64,000 nucleotides of DNA from Mycolicibacterium rutilum (GCF_900108565.1 NZ_LT629971.1:1426001-1490000), one strand, 5' to 3'. Positions 34,392-43,423 are shown, numbered from the stretch's first letter. Made by a program: numbers and translations. Notes: a model not told the origin generated them from the sequence alone.

Positions 34392-35579
34392 ATGCGGCAC
34401 GGACTTCTTGCGCTCATCTCTGCGGTCGCGCTGCTGACGGCGGCGTGCGGTTCGACTGTCGAGGGCACGGCGGTGAAGGGCACCGGTGGACCGTCGGCGC
34501 CCGCACTGAACTTCGACCAGCTCGACCCCGGCCGCTATCCGACCGAGCCGCGCGAGCCGCTCGGCGCGGCGGGGGACCCGCGGCGTGGGGTGATCATCGA
34601 GGCGCAGCGGATGGCCAACCACGTCATCGGGCCCTGGGAGGTCGACCCGGCGCTGTCGGGCTGGTTCGGTTTCGGCGCGATGGTGCTTCCGCACTCCGAC
34701 ATGCTCGCGCTGATCGGGCCCGCGAACTTCGCCGCCGCGGCCGGCAGGCACAACTTCGTCAACGGATTCGCCACGGCCCGAATCGAAAAGGGCAGCAAGA
34801 TGATGCTCAACGCGGTGCTGCGCTTCGCCGACGACGGCGCGGCCACCGCGGCGGCCACCGACCTCGGCGACACCGCGTTGCAATTGGCCAGTGCCGACGG
34901 GCCGCCGCAGAAGCTCGACGTACCCAACCATCCCGAAGCCCGCGCATCGAGCTACACCGGCACCGATCGCGCCAGCGGGCCGTTCGGCGCGGTGCGGTCG
35001 TTCACCGCGCACGGTCCCTACGTGTTCATGCAGTTGGCTCAGGTCACCGCGGGCGTCGAGGCCGCGACCGGGCTGATTGTCAAGGCGATCGAGCTGCAGA
35101 CTCCGGAGATCGACAACTTCCGGGCCACCGACCCCAGCGAGTTCACCGACATCTCGATCGACCCGACCGGGCTGCTGGCCCGGACGCTGCCGATCGAGGG
35201 GCAGGACGCGTCGTTCACCAAGAACGCCACCTACGAGCAGCGCGGCGCGCTGCACTTCCAGTCCGACCCGGCGCGCACCTCGAAGTTGTTCTCCGACATC
35301 GGCATGGACACCGTCTCGATGGGCGGCACGAACGTCTACGAGACCCGCGACGCCGACGGCGCCAAGCGCATCGTCGAGGACTTCTTCGCCGAGGTCTCGC
35401 CGACCGCCAAGCCGGCCAACGCGGTGCCGAACATGCCCAACAGCCGGTGCCTGGGCATGAACGACGGCAGCTTCTACTGCCTCGGTACCGCGGACAACTA
35501 TGCGATGGAGGTCAGCGCGCCGAATCTGCTTGCCGCCCAGCAGATGACGGCCGCGCAGTACATCATGCTGATGAGCTGA
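34392..35579 (+). CDS. Mycobacterial lipoprotein of the DUF7373 type
   Basis: 395 residues from ATG 34392 (MRHGLLALISAVALLTAACG), chosen because the signal peptide and lipobox LTAAC then start correctly; Cys19 would be lipidated. The mature protein has two similar alpha/beta halves (MANHVIGPWEVDPALSGWFGFG, FVNGFATARI, NSRCLGMNDGSFYCLGTADNYAMEV). Function unknown, probably on the outer leaflet of the inner membrane. The 3' end overlaps the convergent TetR gene by 17 nt. Confidence 0.82.
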   Translation: MRHGLLALISAVALLTAACGSTVEGTAVKGTGGPSAPALNFDQLDPGRYPTEPREPLGAAGDPRRGVIIEAQRMANHVIGPWEVDPALSGWFGFGAMVLPHSDMLALIGPANFAAAAGRHNFVNGFATARIEKGSKMMLNAVLRFADDGAATAAATDLGDTALQLASADGPPQKLDVPNHPEARASSYTGTDRASGPFGAVRSFTAHGPYVFMQLAQVTAGVEAATGLIVKAIELQTPEIDNFRATDPSEFTDISIDPTGLLARTLPIEGQDASFTKNATYEQRGALHFQSDPARTSKLFSDIGMDTVSMGGTNVYETRDADGAKRIVEDFFAEVSPTAKPANAVPNMPNSRCLGMNDGSFYCLGTADNYAMEVSAPNLLAAQQMTAAQYIMLMS

Positions 35580-36171
35580 TCAGCACCCCGTTCAGCACCA
35601 GCGCACACAGTTCGGCCGCTGCGGCGTCGACGTCTTTGACCCGCCGCACACACACCGCGTACCAGGCGCCGCCGGCGATGACGTCCATGACGGTGTCGGC
35701 GCTGATGTCCGGCCGCGCGACGCCGGCGTCCACCGCGGCGGTGAGCCGATCGCCCAGTTGGCTTCGCGCCGTCGCCTCCAACCGGTCGCTGAGCATCCGG
35801 CGCATACCGCGGTCGGCTCGTAAGTCGTTGAGCAGTCCGGGAATTGACTCGGCCACCGCGGGATCGGCGTACATCGCGAGCGCGCCGCGGCACAGCCGGG
35901 TGATCTCGGCGACGAAGTCGTCTTCGGGCGGATCCTGGCCCAGGTCGGGGAACAGCGCCTCGTGCACGAGATGAGCCTTGGACCGCCACCGCCGATACAC
36001 CGCGGGCCGGCTCACGTTCGCGGTGGCCGCGATGAGGTCGATCGTGGTGTTGGCGTAGCCGCGCTCGATCAGCAGGCGTCGCGCGGCGGCCAGCACGTCG
36101 GCGTCGATCGACGGGTCCCGGCGCGAACCCTGCCGTCGGCGGCGCGGCGCTGCGGTCTCGGCCATTTCCAC
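35563..36171 (-). CDS. TetR-family transcriptional regulator
   Basis: 202 residues. N-terminal HTH: IDADVLAAARRLLIERGYANTTIDLIAATANVSRPAVYRRWRSKAHLVHEALFP. The C-terminal ligand domain is all-helical with a typical end AAELCALVLNGVLI. Divergent from the molybdopterin oxidoreductase gene, as with Rv0196/Rv0197, with a perfect long inverted repeat between them that could be its operator. Confidence 0.9.
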   Translation of the reverse strand: MEMAETAAPRRRRQGSRRDPSIDADVLAAARRLLIERGYANTTIDLIAATANVSRPAVYRRWRSKAHLVHEALFPDLGQDPPEDDFVAEITRLCRGALAMYADPAVAESIPGLLNDLRADRGMRRMLSDRLEATARSQLGDRLTAAVDAGVARPDISADTVMDVIAGGAWYAVCVRRVKDVDAAAAELCALVLNGVLISSSA

Positions 36172-36218
36172 CCCCCTCGCTGCATTTGTCGTTACAGTCT
36201 GTCACAACAAAACGGGGC

Positions 36219-36276
36219 CGAACGTGGGTTACCCGCACGTTTGCGGCGAGCAGTGCGTGCGGGTAACCCACGTTCG
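36219..36276. repeat. Perfect 21-bp inverted repeat in the TetR/oxidoreductase intergenic region
   Basis: Arms 36219-36239 and 36256-36276 are exact complements (core GAACGTGGGTTACCCGCACG), loop 16 nt. It is 48 nt from the TetR start and 26 nt from the oxidoreductase start. It could be a regulator site, an attenuating hairpin or an inserted palindromic element. Confidence 0.85.
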
Positions 36277-36301
36277 CGGGCGACAAAGGGAGGCGGCGAC
36301 G

Positions 36302-38554
36302 GTGACGCTCGCGCAGACGAACCTATTGGCGGGTGTCGGCGAGGACGGCCGCCACCTGTACACCTGCCCCTTATGTGAAGCCATGTGCGGGCTGGAGATT
36401 CACGTCGACGGCGGCCGCGTCAGCAGCATCCGGGGCAACCGCGACGACACCTGGAGCCGCGGCCACATCTGCCCGAAGGGCGCCACGCTGGGCGCGGTGC
36501 ATGAGGACCCGGACCGGATTCGCCGGCCGCTGATCAAGGTCGACGGGCAGTGGCGCGAGGTCAGCTGGGACGCCGCCTTCCGTCGCTGCACCGAACTGCT
36601 GGCCCCGGTCATCGAGAGATACGGCATCGGCGCGGTCACCTGCTACACCGGAAACCCGCTCGCACATTCGTTCTCGCTCGGCCGCTACACCGGCGTGCTG
36701 CTCGGCATGTCGGGCATCCCGCTGAGCTACTCACCCGGAACCGTCGATCAGTGGCCCAAGAACCTGTCGTCGCACCTCATGTACGGCGGCTGGTGGACCT
36801 TCCCGGTGCCCGACATCGAACGCACCGACCTGCTGATCGTGATGGGCGCCAACCCCGCCGCCTCGCAGGGCTCGCTGCTGGCCGCACCCGACGTGATGGG
36901 CATCATCGACGCGATCCGCAAGCGCGGCAGGGTGATCGTCGTGGACCCGGTCCGCACCGCCACCGCCGCCCGCGCCGACGAATGGCTGCCGATCACCCCC
37001 GGCACCGACGCGGCGCTGCTGCTGGCCGTCTCGCACACGCTGTTCGCCGAGGACCTGGTCGACCTCGGTGCCCTGGCGCCCCACATCGACGGGCTGGACC
37101 GGCTGCGGGCGGTGACCGCGGACTGGCCGCCAGAGCGGGTCGCCGACGTCACCGGCATCGACGCCGAACGCATCCGCGCGCTCGCCCGCGAATTGGCAGG
37201 CACCCAACGTGCCGTCGTGTACGGCCGAATCGGGTTGTGCAACCAGGAGTTCGGCAGCCTGGCCAGTTGGCTTGTCGACGTCGTCAACATCCTCACCGGG
37301 CACTTCGACACCGTCGGCGGCGCCATGTTCCCGCTGGCCGCCGCGTGGTCGGTGACCGTGCAGCCCATCCCAGGTCTCGAGGACGGCGCACCGGAGTTCG
37401 GCCGGTTCCGCACCCGCGTGCGCGGCGCCAAGGAGGTGCTCGGCCAGGTTCCGGTCTCGTGTCTGGCCGAGGAGATCGCGACGCCGGGGGAGGGGCAGAT
37501 CAAGGCGCTGATCACCGTCGCGGGCAACCCGGTGCTGTCCACACCCGCCGGCCACCTGCTCGACGAGGCCCTGCCGAAGCTCGACGCGATGATCGCCGTC
37601 GACCTGTGGCTCAACGAGACCACTAGGCACGCCGACGTGATCCTGCCCGCACCGTCACCGCTGGAGCAGCCACACCACGACGACCTGATCCTCAACTTCG
37701 CGATCAACAGCATCGCGAACTACTCGGCACCGGTGTTCGAACCCGAGGATCCGGACCGGCCGCAGGAGTGGGAGATCCTGATCCGGCTCACCGGCCTGTG
37801 CACGGGCACCCCGGCCGAGGACGTCGACGTCGCGGCGATCGACGACGGCTTCTTCGACTACATGGCGTTCACGCAGGGCCTCGACGGCGCCGAACTGCGC
37901 AAGCACTACACGCGCGGCGGGCCCGAGCGCATCCTCGACCTCACGCTGCGCACGGGCCCGTTCGGCGACCGTTACGGCGAGCACCCCGACGGGCTGACCC
38001 TCGACAAGCTCAAGGCCCAGCCCAACGGCGTCAACTTCGGGCCGATGGTCCCGCGGATTCCGGAGGTGCTCGGCACCGCCGACAAAAAGATCCGGCTCGC
38101 GCCGCAGTACCTGCTCGACGACGTGCCCCGCCTCGCCGCGCGGCTGAACCGTGCACCCGATGAGCTGGTTCTGGTGAGCCGCAGGCACTTACGGTCGAAC
38201 AACTCGTGGCTGCACAACGTGGGCCCGTTGATGAAGGGCCGCGACCGGTGCACGCTGCTGATGCATCCCGACGACGCGGCCCGGCGGGGCGTCGCGACCG
38301 GCGACGTCGTGGCGGTGGCCTCGGCGGGCGGCTGCATCGACGTGCCGGTCGAGGTGACCGACGCGATCAAGCCGGGTGTGGTGTCGATGCCGCACGGCTG
38401 GGGCCACGGCAAGCCCGGCACGCGACTGTCGGTGGCCAACGCATCCCCGGGGGTCAACACCAATGTCCTGTCGCCGCCGACGTTCCTCGACGAACCGTCG
38501 GGCAACGGCGCGCTGAACGGTATCCCGGTGACGGTGTCGCCGTCGACGACCTGA
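36302..38554 (+). CDS. Molybdopterin-dependent oxidoreductase with 4Fe-4S cluster
   Basis: 750 residues from GTG 36302 (GGGAGG RBS at 36289-36294; an earlier in-frame ATG at 36224 lies inside the inverted repeat and would add an odd leader). Cluster ligands C22-x2-C25-x3-C29-x27-C57. bis-MGD oxidoreductase core (formate dehydrogenase / nitrate reductase superfamily): YTGNPLAHSFSLGRYTG, DLLIVMGANPAASQGS, GNPVLSTPAGHLLDEALP, and the C-terminal cofactor domain SRRHLRSNNSWLHNVGPLMKG. No Tat signal, so cytosolic. Similar to Rv0197; substrate unknown. Confidence 0.92.
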   Translation: MTLAQTNLLAGVGEDGRHLYTCPLCEAMCGLEIHVDGGRVSSIRGNRDDTWSRGHICPKGATLGAVHEDPDRIRRPLIKVDGQWREVSWDAAFRRCTELLAPVIERYGIGAVTCYTGNPLAHSFSLGRYTGVLLGMSGIPLSYSPGTVDQWPKNLSSHLMYGGWWTFPVPDIERTDLLIVMGANPAASQGSLLAAPDVMGIIDAIRKRGRVIVVDPVRTATAARADEWLPITPGTDAALLLAVSHTLFAEDLVDLGALAPHIDGLDRLRAVTADWPPERVADVTGIDAERIRALARELAGTQRAVVYGRIGLCNQEFGSLASWLVDVVNILTGHFDTVGGAMFPLAAAWSVTVQPIPGLEDGAPEFGRFRTRVRGAKEVLGQVPVSCLAEEIATPGEGQIKALITVAGNPVLSTPAGHLLDEALPKLDAMIAVDLWLNETTRHADVILPAPSPLEQPHHDDLILNFAINSIANYSAPVFEPEDPDRPQEWEILIRLTGLCTGTPAEDVDVAAIDDGFFDYMAFTQGLDGAELRKHYTRGGPERILDLTLRTGPFGDRYGEHPDGLTLDKLKAQPNGVNFGPMVPRIPEVLGTADKKIRLAPQYLLDDVPRLAARLNRAPDELVLVSRRHLRSNNSWLHNVGPLMKGRDRCTLLMHPDDAARRGVATGDVVAVASAGGCIDVPVEVTDAIKPGVVSMPHGWGHGKPGTRLSVANASPGVNTNVLSPPTFLDEPSGNGALNGIPVTVSPSTT

Positions 38555-38566
38555 CAAGATCGGATT

Positions 38567-39067
38567 GTGGGCAAGAACGAACGCGCGAAGATCGTCATGT
38601 CCGGCGACGAGATCGCCGACTTCATTGAACGCAGTCGGACCGCGACGCTGGCGACGGTGCTCTCCGACGGGCGGCCGCACCTGGTGGCCATGTGGTACGC
38701 CGTGCTCGACGGCGAGATCTGGTTCGAGACGAAGGCCAAATCGCAGAAGGCGGTCAACCTTCGGCGTGACCCGCGCGTCACCGTGATGATCGAGGACGGG
38801 CTGACCTACGACACGCTGCGCGGCGTGTCGATCGACGGCACCGCCGAGATCGTCGACGACCCGGAAACCGTTCTGCGCGTAGGGATCAGCGTGTGGGAGC
38901 GCTACACCGGGCCCTACACCGACGAGATGCGCCCGTTCGTCGACCAGATGATGAACAACCGCATCTGCGTGCGGGTGGTGCCCAGCCGGACCCGCAGCTG
39001 GGACCACCGCAAGCTCGGCATGCCCGAGATGCCCGTCGGCGGCACCACCGCCCAGTATCTAGGTTGA
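38567..39067 (+). CDS. PPOX-class split-barrel (F420- or FMN-dependent) protein
   Basis: 166 residues, GTG start 12 nt after the oxidoreductase. Split beta-barrel pattern: EIADFIERSRTATLATVLSDGRPHLVAMWY, EIWFETKAKSQKAVNLRRDPRVTVMIEDG and RGVSIDGTAEIV. Mycobacterial members commonly bind F420 or act on small redox substrates. Probably co-transcribed with the gene before and after it. Confidence 0.88.
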   Translation: MGKNERAKIVMSGDEIADFIERSRTATLATVLSDGRPHLVAMWYAVLDGEIWFETKAKSQKAVNLRRDPRVTVMIEDGLTYDTLRGVSIDGTAEIVDDPETVLRVGISVWERYTGPYTDEMRPFVDQMMNNRICVRVVPSRTRSWDHRKLGMPEMPVGGTTAQYLG

Positions 39068-39071
39068 GCCC

Positions 39072-39551
39072 ATGGACCCGAACGCCAAACCCAAGCAACT
39101 GAACTCGCCGTTCGTCACGACGATCATGAAATACGCCGGCAAGGCGCACGTCTGGGTGTACCGGCGCTCCGGCGGCAAGATCGGCGCGACGTGGCGGGTG
39201 GGGGCCGGCTTCAAGAAGCCGGTGCCGACGCTGCTGCTCGAACACATCGGCCGTAAATCGGGCCGCCGGCTGGTCTCGCCGCTGGTCTACATCCACGACG
39301 GCGAGGACATCATCGTGGTGGCGTCGCAGGGCGGCCGCGACACCGATCCGCAGTGGTACCGCAACCTGGTGGCCAATCCGGAGGCGTTCGTCGAGATCGG
39401 TTCGGACCGCCGCCCGGTACGCGCGGTGACCGCGTCACCCGAGCAAAAGGCACGGCTGTGGCCGAAGCTCGTCGAGGCGTACGCCGACTTCGACACCTAT
39501 CAGGCGTGGGCCGACCGGGAGATTCCCGTGGTCACCCTGCAGCCGCGCTGA
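39072..39551 (+). CDS. Deazaflavin (F420)-dependent nitroreductase-family protein (Ddn-like)
   Basis: 159 residues. Typical Ddn/FDOR-A features: N-terminal helix with MKYAGKAHVWVYRRSGGKIGATW, then LLLEHIGRKSGRR, PLVYIHDGEDIIVVASQGG, WYRNLVANPEAFVEIG and a C-terminal PVVTLQPR. Enzymes of this group use F420H2 to reduce quinones, aflatoxin-like lactones or nitro drugs. Only 4 nt follow the preceding stop codon. Confidence 0.9.
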   Translation: MDPNAKPKQLNSPFVTTIMKYAGKAHVWVYRRSGGKIGATWRVGAGFKKPVPTLLLEHIGRKSGRRLVSPLVYIHDGEDIIVVASQGGRDTDPQWYRNLVANPEAFVEIGSDRRPVRAVTASPEQKARLWPKLVEAYADFDTYQAWADREIPVVTLQPR

Positions 39552-39669
39552 GTGCGATCCATCTCACACCGCTGACGCGTTCGAGTGCCCCCACGGGTCG
39601 GGTAGCCAACTAGGCAGGTGCACCCCAGCGCCGACCGAATCCGTCAACGCTTAAGGGGCGATTTCCACG

Positions 39670-40626
39670 ATGACTACCACCAACACGCTGATTGCGCAGT
39701 TGCGCACTCTTCTCGACCTCACCCACACCGAGATCCAGATCGCCGAGACCCGGATCACGCAGGCTCGCACCGAAGCGGTGCGCCGTGAGCTGACCGAGAA
39801 CGCCGAGAACGGCCGCATCCGCGCCGAGGAGATTCAGCAGGCGATCCGCGATCTGGGCGGCTTCCCCGACACCGTCGGCCCGTTCCTGGGACGCGCGGCC
39901 GCCGCGGTCAAGGCGCTGACCGAGCAGGCACAGCCGTTCGACGAGGCCCTGCTGGGCGACCTGGCCCTGGAGAACCAGCTGCTCGACCGCGCCCGCTACA
40001 TCAAGGCGCTGGCCGTCGCGGACAAGAAGCCCGACGTGCAGGCGCTGGCCGACCGGCTGATCACCGCCCACTCCGCGACCGTGAGCTGGCTGACCACCGT
40101 GCTGGCCGAGGACGCGCTCGGCGGCCCGGCCGCGCTGCAGCGCACCCCGCTGCAGGCCGCCGCGGGCACCGCGGTGAAGCTGATCAACATGCCGGGCCAG
40201 TGGTCCGCGCAGTCGGTCGAGCGGTTCGCCGAACTGCTGCGCTCGACCGGACCCGCCGTCGAGGACCTGCGGGAGCGCGCTCAGCGTGCCGGCGAGATCA
40301 CGCTCAAGGCGCTCGGCGCCTCGCGTGACGGTGCGCTGCGCAGCGCGGAGAAGGTCGTCCGCCGTGAGGGCGCAGGTGACGCGGCCGACGCGCTGCACAA
40401 GGCCCGCGCCGAGGGCGGTGTCGTCGACGCCGACGAGCTGCCCATCGACGGTTACGACGAGCTCAACCAGACCGACGCGATCGCCGCGGTCAAGGAGCTC
40501 GAGGAGCCGTCGGACATCCGCACGATCATCGCCTACGAGGAGATGCACAAGAACCGCCAGCGGCTGATCTCGGCGGCGCAGACGCGCCTGGCCGACATCG
40601 CGCAGGAGGTCGTCGGCATCAGCTGA
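39670..40626 (+). CDS. Ferritin-like helical protein
   Basis: 318 residues, almost all helical. MTTTNTLIAQLRTLLDLTHTEIQIAETRITQARTEAVRRELTENA and the later ALENQLLDRARYIKALA / LADRLITAHSATVSWLTTVL resemble ferritin-like domains found in mycobacterial proteins of unknown role. The C-terminal half has heptad-like charged helices. Codon use is strongly biased to C/G-ending codons, as in well-expressed genes, and a strong terminator follows. Confidence 0.75.
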   Translation: MTTTNTLIAQLRTLLDLTHTEIQIAETRITQARTEAVRRELTENAENGRIRAEEIQQAIRDLGGFPDTVGPFLGRAAAAVKALTEQAQPFDEALLGDLALENQLLDRARYIKALAVADKKPDVQALADRLITAHSATVSWLTTVLAEDALGGPAALQRTPLQAAAGTAVKLINMPGQWSAQSVERFAELLRSTGPAVEDLRERAQRAGEITLKALGASRDGALRSAEKVVRREGAGDAADALHKARAEGGVVDADELPIDGYDELNQTDAIAAVKELEEPSDIRTIIAYEEMHKNRQRLISAAQTRLADIAQEVVGIS

Positions 40627-40646
40627 CTTTCCGGATGGCACGAGAG

Positions 40647-40677
40647 CACCCCGCGGGAAACCGCGGGGTGTTCTTCG
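40647..40677 (+). terminator. Intrinsic terminator after the ferritin-like gene
   Basis: A perfect 10-bp GC-rich stem (CACCCCGCGG with its complement) with loop GAAA at 40657-40660, followed by TTCTTCG. Located 20 nt after the stop codon. Confidence 0.85.
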
Positions 40678-40693
40678 TGTCGGGGGTGTTTCG

Positions 40694-40750
40694 CGAGTTC
40701 TACAGCAGGGCTGTGAAACTCGTCGATCCACGACCCTCACGTCGATCTCG
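40694..40750. repeat. Degenerate palindromic element, related to 29078-29151
   Basis: A hairpin (40694-40706 with 40710-40722; 11 pairs, one G-T wobble and one mismatch, 3-nt loop) is followed by CCCTCACGTCGATCTCG (40734-40750), which matches the right arm at 29126-29142 at 16 of 17 positions. It fills the gap between two genes and is probably a decayed copy of the same family. Confidence 0.6.
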
Positions 40751-40780
40751 GCGCCGAACGGGCCGCTACACCCGAGGCCG

Positions 40781-41593
40781 TTACATCCGCGGTGGGCTGA
40801 ACCCGGGGTTGGCCAGGGCGTTGGCGATGCCGCTACCGATCGGACCGTGCTGATCGACGAGGGTCGCGGTGCCGGTGGCGACGCCGTCGTGGCTGAAATG
40901 CGTCAGCGCCGTCAGCCCCAGGTAGGGCCCGTCGGGCAGCCGGGACAGCGTCACCGTGTAGTCGGCGTTGATGAACTGCAGGCCGCTGGGCCCGAAGTGG
41001 GTCAACGAGCTGACCATGTCGCCGGCCATCGCGGCGCGGCTGAACGGGGTGAGGCCGGCGCCGGCGACCAGCGGGCGGACGTCGCGCACCCAGATCTGCT
41101 TAGGTCCCGAGTGCTGCCAGCCGGCGAGCCCGGCGCCCGGCCCCGGAGTGTGGTCCTCGCGGCCGTAGGTCCACACCAGCGTCGACAGCCCGCGCGGAAT
41201 CGGGTCGGGCGTCGGCGGGATCGGCGGCATGTTGACCGGCGTGGAGAAGATCGGGTCGGTGGGCTGCTCGCCGCGGCGCAGGAACAGCGCAGTGGCGCGC
41301 GCGACGACGGTCTCGTCCTGGGTCATCAGCGCGTCGACGAGCTTGAGGCGCCGTCCCGCACGGACGACGGTCGTGGCGACCCGCACGGGCGCGAGCGCGG
41401 CGGGCCGGAACAGGTCGACGGTCAGGCGGGTCGGTTGGAAGTCGGGATCGCCGGCATCGCGTTCGAGGACGTAGCCGAGCAGTCCGCCGACGTAGTTGCC
41501 GCTGATCGTCTGGCCCCACGGTCCCTGCGCGATGGGGTGGGGGACGAACGCGTCCCCGTCGGGGGTGAAGAACGCCGTCGACGCTGAAGTCAC
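40781..41593 (-). CDS. Acyl-CoA thioesterase (TesB-like double hotdog)
   Basis: 270 residues. An N-terminal hotdog half (PIAQGPWGQTISGNYVGGLLGYVLERD, LTVDLFRPAALAPVRVATTVVRAGRRLKLVDALM) and a C-terminal half (WVRDVRPLVAGAGLTPFSRAAMAGDMVSSLTHF, FINADYTVTLSRLPDGPYLGL) match thioesterase-like proteins of actinobacteria. Probably hydrolyses acyl-CoA; chain-length preference unknown. Confidence 0.85.
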   Translation of the reverse strand: MTSASTAFFTPDGDAFVPHPIAQGPWGQTISGNYVGGLLGYVLERDAGDPDFQPTRLTVDLFRPAALAPVRVATTVVRAGRRLKLVDALMTQDETVVARATALFLRRGEQPTDPIFSTPVNMPPIPPTPDPIPRGLSTLVWTYGREDHTPGPGAGLAGWQHSGPKQIWVRDVRPLVAGAGLTPFSRAAMAGDMVSSLTHFGPSGLQFINADYTVTLSRLPDGPYLGLTALTHFSHDGVATGTATLVDQHGPIGSGIANALANPGFSPPRM

Positions 41594-41613
41594 CGCGACG
41601 ACGATAGCGGGAC

Positions 41614-41946
41614 CTAACTTTCTGCCAGCCAGCGCTTGACGTCAGCGTCCGCGGGATCGACGGCGTCGGCGTACTCGTCGTGTTTGCCGACGTACGAGGC
41701 GACCATCTCGCAGACAGGGACGATGCGCAGGCCGGCGTCGCGGGTCTGCTGCAGTGCTTCGCTGATCAGGATGGTCGCCAGTCCGCGGCCCTCGAATTCG
41801 CTGTTCACCTCGGTATGGGTGAAGACTCGCTGCCCGTCACGGTCGGCGAACTCGGCCTGGCCGACCTGCTGGCCGTCCACGGCGATGGTGTAGCGGTTGG
41901 ACTCGGCGGTGACTTCGGTCGGGGCTCCGGTCTTGTCGGTGGTCAT
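41614..41946 (-). CDS. GNAT-fold N-acetyltransferase (YjdJ type)
   Basis: 110 residues from ATG 41946 (MTTDKTGAPTEVTAES). VDGQQVGQAEFADRDGQRVFTHTEV, then EFEGRGLATILISEALQQTRDAGLRIVPVCEMVASYV is the short GNAT domain with the acetyl-CoA loop EGRGLA. Small stand-alone members have unknown substrates. Confidence 0.9.
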   Translation of the reverse strand: MTTDKTGAPTEVTAESNRYTIAVDGQQVGQAEFADRDGQRVFTHTEVNSEFEGRGLATILISEALQQTRDAGLRIVPVCEMVASYVGKHDEYADAVDPADADVKRWLAES

Positions 41947-41953
41947 GTGGTCT

Positions 41954-42919
41954 CTATACCCCCGGGCGGGGCCGCGGACGCAACGTCGCCTTCGGCAGGG
42001 GCGGGGCGGGCAGGCGGGTGACCGCGCCGCGATAACCGGACACCGCGCCGAACCGGTCGTCACCGGCCTCCCACTGGCGCCGATACTCGGCGATCTCGTC
42101 GTGGCTGCGGCCGACGAAGTTCCACCACATCAGCAGCTGTTCGGGGAAGGGCGGGCCGCCGAGCAACACGACCCGCGCGGCGTCGGGCCCGTCGTTGTGC
42201 AAACTGAGCCGGTCGCTGCCGGCGGCCTGGAACCACAGGTCGGCGACGTCGAGCGTGTCCGCGCCGACCCGCACCGCGCCGTGGTCGAGCAGCACGCCGT
42301 GTTCGAAGGCGGGGTCGACGTCGAAGGTCACCGATGCGCCGGGGTCGAGGTCGACCTGTGCACCCAACAGCGGTGTGAACGTGTGGACCGGGGACTGCTC
42401 ACCGGCGAGACGCCCGAGGAACACCCGCAGCGTCGCCCCGTCCACCGACCGCGGCACCGGGACGTAGTGCGCGAAGTCGCGCGAGGTGTTCCGCGCCTCG
42501 TCGGGCAGCGCCACCCACAGTTGCACGCCGTGCAGGATGTCGGTCGCCGGCGTCGACACCTCCGAGTGGCAGATCCCGGCACCGGCGGTCATCAGGTTCA
42601 GCTCGCCGGGGCGCACCAGCGCGTGCACACCCGCGCTGTCGCGGTGCTCGACCTCGCCGCTGAACAGCCAGCTCACGGTCTGCAGTCCGGTGTGCGGATG
42701 CGGCGGGACGTCCATCCCGACTCCGCCGCGAACGTCGTGCGGACCGTAGTGGTCGGCGAAGCACCACGCCCCGATCAGCGAGCGCTGCCGCTGCGGCAGT
42801 GTCCGTCGCACCCGGATGGCGCGGGGCCCGCCGAGCGGCACCTCCCGCGCATGCAGGACGCCCGCGAACGGCGATGGCGCGCAGGTGACTTCGGCCGGCG
42901 CCGTATCGGTGTTGCTCAC
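41954..42919 (-). CDS. Pirin-family cupin protein
   Basis: 321 residues, bicupin. Metal-site pattern in the first cupin: FADHYGPHDVRGGVGMDVPPHPHTGLQTVSWLFSGEVEHRDSAG, and later GICHSEVSTP. Second cupin about 150-280. Bacterial pirins bind iron and some act as quercetinases or redox sensors; role here unknown. Eight nucleotides separate it from the GNAT gene. Confidence 0.93.
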   Translation of the reverse strand: MSNTDTAPAEVTCAPSPFAGVLHAREVPLGGPRAIRVRRTLPQRQRSLIGAWCFADHYGPHDVRGGVGMDVPPHPHTGLQTVSWLFSGEVEHRDSAGVHALVRPGELNLMTAGAGICHSEVSTPATDILHGVQLWVALPDEARNTSRDFAHYVPVPRSVDGATLRVFLGRLAGEQSPVHTFTPLLGAQVDLDPGASVTFDVDPAFEHGVLLDHGAVRVGADTLDVADLWFQAAGSDRLSLHNDGPDAARVVLLGGPPFPEQLLMWWNFVGRSHDEIAEYRRQWEAGDDRFGAVSGYRGAVTRLPAPPLPKATLRPRPRPGV

Positions 42920-42947
42920 GGGGCCAGCGTAGGCCCGCGGCGCGAAA

Positions 42948-43361
42948 TCAGCCGGTCATCGCCGAGCGGATCACCTCGAGGTCGTGGTCGTCGACCTTGA
43001 ACACGCCGAACCGGAACTTGAAGCCCCACCGCTGCTTGTCCTCGATGAAGTCGAGCTGCTCGATGAGCGGGCGGATGGGGGTTTCGACGCAGTCGAGGAA
43101 GTCCACGTTGCGCCGCCACCGTTCGACGTCGGGGGCGATCGGATCGAGATAGGGCTCGTCGTCGGCGATGCGCCCGATCGCGGTGAACGCCTGCAGCGGT
43201 TCCCCATCGGGGTAGACGACGCGCGGTGAATAGAAGGCGATCCAGTCGCCGCGCGCCATCTTGCGCAGCATGGCGGCCTTGCCGTGGTTGGCCTGAGTGA
43301 AGCGGCCCCGCACTGCGAGTTCGACGTGATCACGGCTCACGGTGTTTATCCAGTTCGTCAT
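42948..43361 (-). CDS. EVE-domain protein
   Basis: 137 residues. MTNWINTVSRDHVELAVRGRFTQANHGKAAMLRKMARGDWIAFYSPR and DGEPLQAFTAIGRIADDEPY are the EVE/PUA-like fold that reads modified bases. Stand-alone EVE proteins are suspected to bind modified nucleic acids. A consensus DnaA box lies in the gap upstream. Confidence 0.88.
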   Translation of the reverse strand: MTNWINTVSRDHVELAVRGRFTQANHGKAAMLRKMARGDWIAFYSPRVVYPDGEPLQAFTAIGRIADDEPYLDPIAPDVERWRRNVDFLDCVETPIRPLIEQLDFIEDKQRWGFKFRFGVFKVDDHDLEVIRSAMTG

Positions 43362-43414
43362 GTCCGCACGCTAAGCGCGCGGGCCGACAACTTGCCTGTC
43401 TCTGCGTGCCTGCT

Positions 43415-43423
43415 TGTGGATAA
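43415..43423 (-). promoter_or_regulatory. Consensus DnaA box
   Basis: TTATCCACA on the minus strand, in the 94-nt gap between the divergent EVE and carboxylase genes. A -10-like TAGCAT for the carboxylase gene lies at 43442-43447, so DnaA binding here could affect that promoter. Confidence 0.45.

Noticed and set aside
36224..36301. Upstream in-frame ATG that would lengthen the molybdopterin oxidoreductase by 26 residues.
   Set aside because: It lies within the inverted repeat and gives an unsupported leader; GTG 36302 has a GGGAGG RBS and the family-like N-terminus.
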